From assembly GCF_038502225.1 (NCBI RefSeq), contig NC_091298.1, positions 33,065,248-33,129,247 on the forward strand: a stretch of DNA of 64,000 nt. Direction: 5' to 3'. The translations under genes and the position numbers were made by a program. Under the pieces are notes generated by a model. It did not search any database. It worked only from the letters and a program-made list of their open reading frames with translations, and was not told the origin of the DNA. Origin of the DNA: Cherax quadricarinatus. Its lineage: Eukaryota; Arthropoda; Malacostraca; Decapoda; Parastacidae. The first letter of the stretch is position 1. The number at the start of each line of letters is the position of its first letter. This document shows positions 55,862-64,000 of this stretch, in pieces.

Positions 55862-56068
55862 TGGATGTCTAGGGCAAATGGTATAAACTGCTGGCTAGAC
55901 AGGTACTGCAAGGAACTTGCAATCCCATTCATTGATAACTGGGACCTATTCTTTGGCAAACGTGATATGTATGCAAGGGATGGGGTTCATCTCTCTGGCG
56001 ATGGAGTGGTTGCATTAGCCAGTTCAATTGAGAGGGCAATTGATGATTTGTCAAGGAATTTAAACTGA
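55862..56068 (+). pseudogene. CR1-A ORF1 esterase, C-terminal third
   Basis: WMSRANGINCWLDRYCKELA, then FIDNWDLFFGKRDMYARDGV and HLSGDGVVALASSIERAI. It retains the block V DGVHLS (Asp and His), but blocks I and III are missing. Confidence 0.85.
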
Positions 56069-56244
56069 TAGATTATAGAGGTATGGGTGTTTGTGGGGAA
56101 ACAATCAGGCTGCAGCATTAGGGTTAAAAACAACAGTTATTACCGGGATACCTCAGGGATATGTTTATAAGACAATATTCAAAATAAAGTTGCTAGTAAT
56201 GGCAAATCAATTGATCAACAAACAAAGAGAGATAGTAGAGGGCA

Positions 56245-58980
56245 ACGAGTAACTAGCTCCCTTAAGATTTACTATACAAATAGTAGGAGTCTAAGAAATA
56301 AGATAGATGAGCTAAGAATACTTGCAAGTGTAGGTAATATAGATATTATTGGTATAACAGAGACCTGGTTCAACTTGAAAGATAGAGAAATGCCTTCTGA
56401 ATGCAACATACAGGGTTATACCCTATTCCACACTGATAGGGTCAACAGGAAGGGTGGTGGTGTGGCGATGTATGTCAGAGATAATTTAAATTGTTGTCTT
56501 AGACATGTTGTAAGATTAGAAACATCGAACACAGAATCTGTCACGTCCCTCGAGAAACTGTAGCCAAATTAATTGTGGGTGTGATTTATAGGCCCCCAAA
56601 CCTTGATAGGGAGGGCAGTAAGCTGTTATGGGACGAAATTCATAAGGCATCTAGATATGAAAATGTTGTGATAATGGGAGATTTTAACTTTAGACAAATT
56701 GATTGGAACAATATGACAGAAAATCTTGAGTCTAGTGACTTTCTAGATACGGTTCAGGATTGCTTTTTAGAACGGTTTGTGACAGAACCAACTAGAGGAA
56801 ACAATCTGCTTGACTTGGTTCTTGCCAACAAAGATTCACTAATTAATAATCTTGAGGTTAATGATGAGCTTGGGGAAAGTGATCACAAATCACTTAGTTT
56901 CAATATATCATGGAATTACCCAGATAACTGCAATCAAATCTCTGTCCCAGATTTTCGCTTGGCCGACTTCATGGGACTGAAAAATTACTTGGGTGGGCTA
57001 AATTGGGATGTCCTGACTATGGGCCAGGTAAGTGATCTTGGTTGCCAATATGACGTTTTTCAGAGCATAGTACTAGCTGCCCAGACAACTTTTGTTCCGA
57101 GTAGGGAAATTAGATCTAACAAAAATTATCCCAAATGGATGAACAATAGACTAAAACATCTCATTGGTCAAGAGAGAGGCATATATAGGCGTATCAAGAG
57201 GGGATGGGCAGTTAAGAAAGCAATATATTCGATTAAAGAGAGAAATAAAAAAAGGAATAAGAAAAGCAAAAAGGGATTATGAAGCTAAGGTCGCAAGGGA
57301 TTCAAAGACTAACCCAAAAGGGTTCTTTCAGGTATACAGAAGTAAGATTAGGGACAAGATTGGCCCACTTAAGAGTAACTCTGATCAGATCACTGACGGT
57401 GATAAGAATATGTGTGAAATTCTAAATACCTACTTCCTCTGTTTTCACCTAAGAAAATACTAGCGATATTCCTGAAATAATAGATTATGTAGAACAGGAT
57501 GATAATAAACTATGTACGATTGTGGTAACTAGTGACATGATTCTCATACAAATAAAGAAACTAAATCCTAATAAATCTCCAGGTCCTGATGAACTGTTTG
57601 CAAGGGTGTTAAAGGAATGTAAAGAGGAACCTAGCATATCTTTGGCTAATCTTTTTAACATGTCACTAGAAACTGGCGTAGTGCCTGACAAGTGGAAAAT
57701 GGCAAATGTAATACCTATTTACAAGGCAGGTGACAGGTCCTTGGCTTCGATCTATAGACCAATAAGCCTTACCTCCATATTGGGAAAAATTTATGGAATC
57801 AATAATTGCCGAAGCAATTCGTAGCCATCTTGACAGGCACAGATTGATTAATGTATCTCAACACGGTTTTACAAAGGGGCGTTCCTGTTTTACGAATTTA
57901 CTAACTTTTTTCACTAAGGTGTTTGAGGAGGTAGATCATGGTAATGAATATGATATTGTGTATATGGACTTCAGTAAGGCTTTCGATAGAGTTCCACACC
58001 AGAGGCTATTGAGGAAACTTAGGGCACACGGAATAGGAGGAGAAATTTTTTCCTGGGTAGAGGCATGGCTGACAAATAGACAGCAGAGAGTTTGCATAAA
58101 TGGGGAGAAATCAGAATGGGGGCACGTCACAAGCGGTGTTCCTCAGGGGTCATTGTTGGGCCCGTTGTTGTTCACAATTTACATAAACGACATAGATGAG
58201 GGAATAAATAGCAACATAAGCAAATTTGCTGATGACACCAAAATAGGCCGTCCAATTCATTCTAATGAGAACATTAGAGCACTCCAGGATTTGAATAGAC
58301 TGATGCAATGGTCGGAGAAGTGGCTTATGCAGTTAATATTGACAAATGCAGAGTTCTAAATGTTGGACAGTTAAATAATCATGCCACATATAAACTAAAT
58401 AATGTAGATCTTAATACTACTGACTGCGAAAAGGATTTAGGAGTTCTGGTTAGCAGTAACCTAAAACCAAGACAACAGTGCATTAGTGTTCGCAATAAAA
58501 CTAACAGAATTCTTGGCTTCATATCTATAAGTATAAGTAATAGAAGTCCTCAGGTTGTTCTTCAACTCTATATATCCTTGGTTAGGCCTCATTTAGACTA
58601 TGCTGCTCAGTTCTGGTCACCGTATTACAGAATGGATATAAATGCTCTGGAAAACGTACAAAGGAGGATGACAAAGATGATCCCATGTATCAGAAATCTT
58701 TCCTATGAGGATAGACTGAGAGCCCTGAATCTGCACTCTCTCGAAAGGCGTAAAATTAGGGGGGATATGATTGAGGTGTATAAATGGAAAACAGGAATAA
58801 ATAAAGGGGATGTAAATAGCTTGCTGAAAATTTCCAGCCATGACAGGACTCGCAGTAATGGTTTCAAACTGGAAAAATTCAGATTCAGGAAGGATATAGG
58901 AAAGCACTGGTTTGGTAATAGAGTTGTGGATGAGTGGAACCAACTCCCGAGTACAGTTATTGAGGCTAAAACGTTGTGAA
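56245..58980 (+). pseudogene. CR1-A ORF2, frameshifted
   Basis: Endonuclease: YYTNSRSLRNKIDELRILAS, ITETWFNLKDREMPSECNIQ, GVIYRPPNLDREGSKLLWDE, GDFNFRQIDWNN and GESDHKSLSF. RT: NKSPGPDELFARVLKECKEE, YRPISLTSILGKI, HGFTKGRSCFTNLLTFFTKV, VYMDFSKAFDRVPHQRLL, SGVPQGSLLGPLLFTIYIND and KFADDTKIGRPIHS. C-terminus: VRPHLDYAAQFWSPYYRMDI to VVDEWNQLPSTVIEAKTL. All catalytic motifs are kept. Reading-frame changes occur near 56550, 57200, 57450, 57785 and 58330. Relatively young but dead. Confidence 0.88.
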
Positions 58981-59198
58981 GTTTTAAAAATAGATTTGAT
59001 AAATAAATGAGTGGGTGTGGGTGGGTGTGAGTTGACCTGACTAGCTTGTGCTGCTGGGTTTTGTGCGGTGCTCCATCCTTGAGTGGAGATGACCAGGCTG
59101 GGTGGGTCATTGGTCTAATCCGGGGGGGAAACATGGACCTGCTCCGCTTGGGTCAGTAGGCCTGTTGCAGTGTTCCTTCTTTCTTATGTTCTTAGATT

Positions 59199-59490
59199 GT
59201 TAGGTAAGACACATATGCAACAGTTAGGTATCTTTATTTCGAAACGTTTCGCCTACACAGTAGGCTTCTTCAGTCGAGTACAGAAAAGTTGATAGAAGCA
59301 GAAGATACTTGAAGACGATGTAATCAGTCCATCACCCTTAAAGTTTTGAGGTGGTCAGTCCCTCAGTCTGGAGAAGAGCATTGTTCCGTTGTCTGAAACA
59401 ATATGAAGTTGAAGTGACAGAATGGGGCCTTATATAGTGCCAGGAGGTGAGAATGCTTGAAAGAGGCAACACCTGATTGAGACTTTATAT
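59199..59490 (-). mobile_element. PLE end fragment, GCCTAC/GTAGGC type
   Basis: GTTAGGTAAGACACATATGC, AACGTTTCGCCTACACAGTA, GGCTTCTTCAGTCGAGTACA and CCATCACCCTTAAAGTT follow the left arm of the 26.8-kb fold-back. It directly abuts the CR1-A tail. No inverted partner is visible. Confidence 0.85.
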
Positions 59491-59822
59491 TCAAAGAACC
59501 GTGTAGTTAGAGTTTGCTTTTGCCGTATTTCGTTTCTTGACCAGATATTTTGGTCGTAGTATTCGAGATCAGGTAGTGGATAACAAGTTTAACATTACAA
59601 GAGTTACTCATAGACAAATAATATTTATCTTTCAAAAAATGTGCTGATTTATCACACGTTTTGCAGAGCAAAATTTCGCTTAAAGACAAACATTTCACTA
59701 TAAATTAAGTCAATACAAGAATTAGCGAGACAATTATATATGCAGAATTAGGCGAGATGACAAGAAGAGAAGATTCTTGTGCTGTCTGGCTGCCAGCGTC
59801 CCTTGTATTTGTTGGAGTTTAC
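59491..59822 (-). pseudogene. Possible decayed PLE coding remnant
   Basis: A minus-strand frame at 59698-59507 has CKTCDKSAHF and CNVKLVIHYLISNTTTK, loosely like the start of a GIY-YIG domain. Weak. Confidence 0.3.
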
Positions 59823-60027
59823 ATTGTAATATTACACAAATAACCCGCACATAAAAGACAGAAGCTTACGACGACGTTTCGGTCCGACTTGGACCATTGA
59901 CAAAGTCACACTAACAGAGGTGGAGCAGGACGGCTATATATAGGCAGGAAGAGGTAGAGGTAGTAGTAGTGGTAGTAGTAGTAGTAGTAGTAGTGCAAGA
60001 ATTGTATATAATACCGACAGGATGAAA

Positions 60028-60148
60028 TGACACATGCACAACACCCGGGCATCCCCACCGTAGACGTTTCGCCATCCAGCCAGCCACTGGATGGCGAAAC
60101 GTCCACAACAAAGACAACCAGACGCCGCACATGTGTCTAATTTCATCA
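60028..60148. mobile_element. Nested ~120-bp fold-back with PLE-type ends
   Basis: GATGAAATGACACATGCACA at the left, ACATGTGTCTAATTTCATC at the right, and a central hairpin GCCATCCAG/CTGGATGGC followed by GAAACGTC. It lies in the 3' UTR of the PLE and is mirrored at 62052-62172. Confidence 0.7.
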
Positions 60149-60434
60149 GTAGATGTAGTAGAAGAAGAAGAGGTAGTAGTAGTGGTAGTGGTAGAAGTGG
60201 GAAATAAGGAAGACGAGCCAGTCAAGTACAAAGGAAGGGGAGCACTGCAAGAGAGCTAGAAACCCACAGAGGGAGAGCAAGCGCACCGAGGTGCGTGAAA
60301 GGGGAAGTGGTGAAATAAAATAAAGAAGGAACAGAAACACGAGACAGGAGAGAGAAAGACAACCCAGAGGAGAAAAGGAGAGAGGAAAGGGGAAGAGGAA
60401 GAAGAAAAAGAAGAAGAAGAAGAAAAATGAGGAT

Positions 60435-61249
60435 TCAGGTTAAGTCACGGGTGTTCTGAAGTTTGGAGCATTTTACAATGTAGTGGGAGAGGAAGGCATC
60501 TACAGAGACGAAGCCAGGGCTAAGGTTCATACAAGGAAAGTTGTGTATAAGAGAGGATTCAACTAAACGGCGACTGTTCGAGTTGGAAGTAGGGAAGACA
60601 GTTTTAGCAGAAGACCAGTCAATAGGATGGCTATGATCTCTGACGTGACAGAAAAGAGCATTGTTAGTGTCGGCAAGCCTAACACTATTTTTGTGCTCCC
60701 TAAGTCTGTCCGAAAGAGATCGACCAGTTTCTCCAAAGTATTGAAGAGGACAGGAGGAGCAAGAAATAGAGTAGACACCAGGAACATCTGTAGAGGGAGG
60801 AGAGGTATGAACGAGATTAGTGCGAAGAGTGTTAGTCTGGCGGAAGGTAAGCTTGATGTCTAAGGGACGGAGAGAATTGTTGAAATTAGAAAGACCGGAA
60901 ATGTAGGGAAGGCAGAGGATAGAAGAGTTCCCATGAGTAGAGAGTTTGGGAGAGAAGAAATTGCGTTTAGCACGTGAGAGGGCAGAGTCTATGAAATGGG
61001 AAGGGTAGCCAAGACGGGAGAACGAATTATAAAGAGTGGAAATTTCTGCTGGAAGGAACTGAGGATCACAGATGCGGAGGGCACGGAGAAAGAGGGAGAT
61101 AAGAACACTTTTCTTGACAGGGGAAGCATGATAGGAAAAGTAGTGAATGTACATGCCACTGTGCATAGGTTTACGGTAAACGGAAAAGGAAAAACCTGTA
61201 TCTGAGCGGTGGACATGGACATCAAGGAAAGGAAGTAAGGAATTAGATC
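60435..61249 (-). CDS. Penelope-like element ORF: RT thumb and GIY-YIG endonuclease (5'-truncated)
   Basis: Open for about 271 codons. Upstream of the first Met (61166) the same frame already reads LLPFLDVHVHRSDTGFSFSV, so the true start lies outside. RT thumb: SVYRKP, then SVLISLFLRALRICDPQFLP. GIY-YIG: GVYSISCSSCPLQYFGETGR, SLSDRLREHKNSVR, HVRDHSHPIDW and LVESSLIHNFP. The conserved Arg is in the GETGRSLSDR block and a candidate Glu in VESSLI. The CSSC pair before YFGET is the PLE-type cysteine motif. The catalytic RT YVDD is missing because the inverted arm starts just upstream. No stop or shift in what remains. Confidence 0.88.
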
Positions 61250-62367
61250 CCCAAACTCTCTACTCATGGGAACTCTTCTATCCTCTGCCTTCCCTACATT
61301 TCCGGTCTTTCTAATCTCAACAATTCTCTCCGTCCCTTAGACATCAAGCTTACCTTCCGCCAGACTAACACTCTTCGCACTAATCTCGTTCATACCTCTC
61401 CTCCCTCTACAGATGTTCCTGGTGTCTACTCTATTTCTTGCTCCTCCTGTCCTCTTCAATACTTTGGAGAAACTGGTCGATCTCTTTCGGACAGACTTAG
61501 GGAGCACAAAAATAGTGTTAGGCTTGCCGACACTAACAATGCTCTTTTCTGTCACGTCAGAGATCATAGCCATCCTATTGACTGGTCTTCTGCTAAAACT
61601 GTCTTCCCTACTTCCAACTCGAACAGTCGCCGTTTAGTTGAATCCTCTCTTATACACAACTTTCCTTGTATGAACCTTAGCCCTGGCTTCGTCTCTGTAG
61701 ATGCCTTCCTCTCCCACTACATTGTAAAATGCTCCAAACTTCAGAACACCCGTGACTTAACCTGAATCCTCATTTTTCTTCTTCTTCTTCTTTTTCTTCT
61801 TCCTCTTCCCCTTTCCTCTCTCCTTTTCTCCTCTGGGTTGTCTTTCTCTCTCCTGTCTCGTGTTTCTGTTCCTTCTTTATTTTATTTCACCACTTCCCCT
61901 TTCACGCACCTCGGTGCGCTTGCTCTCCCTCTGTGGGTTTCTAGCTCTCTTGCAGTGCTCCCCTTCCTTTGTATTTGACTGGCTCGTCTTCCTTATTTCC
62001 CACTTCTACCACTACCACTACTACTACCTCTTCTTCTTCTACTACATCTACTGATGAAATTAGACACATGTGCGGCGTCTGGTTGTCTTTGTTGTGGACG
62101 TTTCGCCATCCAGTGGCTGGCTGGATGGCGAAACGTCTACGGTGGGGATGCCCGGGTGTTGTGCATGTGTCATTTCATCCTGTCGGTATTATATACAATT
62201 CTTGCACTACTACTACTACTACTACTACCACTACTACTACCTCTACCTCTTCCTGCCTATATATAGCCGTCCTGCTCCACCTCTGTTAGTGTGACTTTGT
62301 CAATGGTCCAAGTCGGACCGAAACGTCGTCGTAAGCTTCTGTCTTTTATGTGCGGGTTATTTGTGTA
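61250..62367 (+). repeat. Right arm of the palindrome (inverted copy of 59833-60950)
   Basis: Repeats the GIY-YIG coding region and 3' UTR in plus orientation. The frame at 61250-61762 is an open duplicate of the endonuclease half. Confidence 0.93.
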
Positions 62368-62415
62368 TCGTTCCAGTCACGGTATTGTTCCTTTTTGTTA
62401 TTTATTGTAATATTA

Positions 62416-62660
62416 GTTTGCAAATGGATTAGTTATACCGAATGTTCCGTAATTTAGTTCATGGGTGTGTGAAGTTTGGTTTATTTGGTCCTCTAAACAT
62501 TTTCTCCTGGCTTTGTCTTTGTTAACAGTAGCATCAATGTCAGAGTTCAATCCATGAGACATCAGTGTTTTAACTGCACATAACACATGCGCTGTTAAAA
62601 ACTTTGGTATGTAAGTCATGAGATATTTAACTTATACTGAGTTTATTGCCTACTTTGCAC
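62416..62660. other. No gene recognised
   Basis: A 68-codon minus-strand frame without recognised motif. Confidence 0.4.
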
Positions 62661-62661
62661 G

Positions 62662-63046
62662 GGATATTGTGGATTGAGACACTTATGCAACATATGGGAA
62701 TCTTTATTGATTCGTCCAACCTTTGGACGAAGACCTACTTAGACTACTGGATGGCACCATTATGACCCCGCCTCCTCCTGCTTTGCCTCACCTGACTAAA
62801 GTATACAAGCTACGTCTACGGCCCTGTGCTGTACATTCTACTAGATTGATGGACTGAACACATCGACTCCAGGATAAGGGACTGATTACCTCAAACTCCT
62901 TCTCTCTTTACGCCTTTCTGCTTTGTATTGCAGTGATGAAGCCACTGTGGGGCGAAACGTTTCCAAAATAAAGATTCCCTTATGTTGCATAAGTGTCTCA
63001 ATCTTCAACTTGTCAGTTTTTTAAACCATTTACCAGAGGATATTGT
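62662..63046. mobile_element. Fold-back (PLE-end) insertion, possible 9-bp target duplication
   Basis: Ends are inverted: GATTGAGACACTTATGCAAC (62671) and its complement GTTGCATAAGTGTCTCAATC (ending near 63003). The right end has GTGATGAAGCCACTGTGGGG-CGAAAC (62933-62958), then AAAATAAAGATT. GGATATTGT occurs at 62662-62670 and 63038-63046. No ORF. Confidence 0.7.
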
Positions 63047-63423
63047 ATACCACTCCACCAGGATTATAAAGGACCATTTGTCTCCTACGAATGTATCATA
63101 TTCCCATATCTTGTGGAATCATCTTACAAATGTTTCATGCGAGTGTAGTGATTCATTATTCACTAACAATTTCAAGGAAGGGTCTTCCTAGATTCTCCTT
63201 AACTTTAGCCATTTTCTCACATATTTAAGTGCTTTTTCACTTATTTTACGTATTTTTCTACCCATTTATTCCTCGTCTTTCTTCAGTTTTACTTACGATC
63301 AGTTCTTTAGGAAATTTTTCTTACATAAAGGTACATATTATATACGTTTATGTTAAGGTGGTAGACTGTTGACAAACTATTTCCTTGCAATTAATAATAA
63401 AAGATTATAATCATAAACATAAT
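63047..63423. other. No gene recognised
   Basis: AT-rich, short frames only. Confidence 0.55.
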
Positions 63424-63566
63424 TTTTAAAGGAGTGGACAAATAAGCTAGCAAAAGGCCTCGGTCAGATGACAAAAACACAGCGGTGGATCATCATCATG
63501 ACTAAGACACGCGTCAGGAAACACTTGTCCTGTTTCCCGAGCAATCTTACCTAACCTAACCTTCTT
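63424..63566 (+). repeat. Repeat X, copy 3, ending in CCTAA units
   Basis: AAAGGCCTCGGTCAGATGAC, ATCATCATGACTAAGACACG, AAACACTTGTCCTGTTTCCC and TTACCTAACCTAACC, as at 43466-43602. Confidence 0.85.
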
Positions 63567-63753
63567 TACTGACGCATAGATCCGTTAGAAGCCAACAACT
63601 GCTCAGCTTTCTCTTGTGAATTATTATTCAACCAAAAACAAAAAAAATCTTATTTGAAGGAATTCGAAATTTGGCAGTAGTTTTTCAGACTGTTTCTCGT
63701 CTGTCAGATATTGCATATCTACTCTTAATTAACAGAGAACTTGGTCATAACGC

Positions 63754-63754
<1 letters not shown>

Positions 63755-63848
<94 letters not shown>
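63755..63848. repeat. (TA)n(CA)n microsatellite
   Basis: About 37 TA units followed by about 9 CA units. Confidence 0.95.
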
Positions 63849-63849
63849 G

Positions 63850-64000
63850 TTGCACTGGGATGGCCCGATAGTGGAGAAAAAAGCCTCAACCATGCTTCAG
63901 AGTGTGTCAGGGAAGGATAGAGCCCGCCTCCTGGCAGTGAGAGCTCCTCATGCAGGGGTCTTTCTGTTAGCTGTTCCCAACTCCAGCCTTGGCACACGCC
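63850..64000 (+). pseudogene. Reverse-transcriptase-associated frame running off the right edge
   Basis: The plus-strand frame from 63850 is open to the window end: LHWDGPIVEKKASTMLQSVS, GKDRARLLAVRAPHAGVFLL, AVPNSSLGTR. The KARLLA-(S/A)-APH-(S/A)-G...LLA-P-SS-GTRL pattern is one I associate with the C-terminal part of unnamed RT-bearing mobile-element proteins common in arthropods. It starts right after the CA tract, so it is 5'-truncated. No catalytic motif is in view. Confidence 0.5.

Larger units (their letters stand above)
55850..59195 (+). mobile_element. CR1-A LINE, second copy, 5'-truncated
   Basis: It starts inside ORF1 (about codon 255 of the 23.4-kb copy) and contains all of ORF2 in broken form. 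Its 3' UTR reads GACCTGACTAGCTTGTGCTG, CCTGCTCCGCTTGGGTCAGT and ends TTCTTATGTTCTTAG. The 3' UTR differs from the 28.3-kb copy, so it is a different subfamily, shared with 28963-29463. Confidence 0.88.
59823..62415 (-). mobile_element. 2.57-kb palindromic Penelope-like element with 12-bp target duplication
   Basis: The element (59835-62403) is flanked by ATTGTAATATTA at 59823-59834 and 62404-62415. The left arm 59833-60950 and right arm 61250-62367 are 1118-bp reverse complements with no indel. I found two mismatches, near 60225 and 60894. The 299-bp spacer 60951-61249 is single copy. Between the right arm and the target repeat are 36 further bases (TCGTTCCAGTCACGG...) shared with 21345-21375. 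The minus-strand ORF runs from the spacer into the left arm; the right arm is an inverted partial copy of the same 3' half. Confidence 0.92.

Noticed and set aside
59911..60231. Ser/Thr-rich 106-codon frame (and its mirror at 61969-62289)
   Set aside because: Arises from CTA/CTT trinucleotide tracts in the PLE 3' UTR.

Overview
This window looks like intergenic DNA from a large, repeat-rich arthropod genome, most likely a decapod crustacean (shrimp, crayfish or lobster group). I infer this from recognised repeat types: CR1-type LINEs with an esterase ORF1, RTE-like LINEs with (TA)n tails, Penelope-like elements (PLEs) with a GIY-YIG domain, tRNA-derived SINEs, a piggyBac element, very long AC and AT microsatellites, and short CCTAA (arthropod telomere-type) runs. 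I found no convincing host gene, rRNA gene or functional tRNA gene. Almost every long reading frame belongs to a mobile element or is a by-product of a tandem repeat.

Layout. 1-2.2 kb: three same-orientation (minus) pieces of one CR1-like LINE (here CR1-B). 4.9-5.3 kb: a fold-back insertion with a 12-bp target duplication. 5.9-7.7 kb: RTE relic. 8.2-9.3 kb: minus-strand L2/Rex-like LINE relic. 9.65-10.7 kb: two adjacent minisatellites. 11.6-16.3 kb: two RTE-like copies head to tail. 16.4-17.8 kb: minus-strand relic of a LINE with an RNase H-like region. 17.9-20.8 kb: PLE/CR1-B chimera with an inverted duplication. 21.3-22.0 kb: fold-back insertion beside a pair of inverted tRNA-like SINEs. 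23.2-28.4 kb: the best-preserved element, a CR1-A LINE with promoter-like 22-bp repeats, an intact ORF1 and an ORF2 broken only by a 916-bp fold-back insertion. 29-32.9 kb: relic of a further LINE whose ORF1 has CCCH-type zinc fingers. 33.2-34.0 kb: minisatellite split by a PLE-derived insertion. 34.2-36.6 kb: piggyBac element. 37-42 kb: scattered LINE relics. 43.8-45.9 kb: intronless pseudogene of an unexplained multicopy family. 47.6-48.5 kb: LINE relic. 49.5-50.3 and 51.6-52.3 kb: two unrelated minisatellites, both with an 18-bp period. 53.9-54.0 kb: 100-N assembly gap. 54.0-55.4 kb: PLE split by a SINE. 55.85-59.2 kb: second CR1-A copy. 59.8-62.4 kb: a nearly perfect 2.5-kb palindrome carrying an open PLE frame. 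62.7-63.0 kb: another fold-back. 63.85-64 kb: a reverse-transcriptase-type frame running off the right edge.

The most notable pattern is a set of fold-back insertions (4.9, 21.3, 26.8, 59.8 and 62.7 kb), each with Penelope-type ends in inverted orientation and four of them flanked by 11-12 bp direct repeats. Most of the ends carry a hairpin whose two strands vary together between families and which sits between a CUGANGA-like box and GAAAC. This resembles a hammerhead ribozyme core and is usually followed by AATAAA. The PLE ORFs at 54 and 60 kb probably represent the machinery that moved them (inference).
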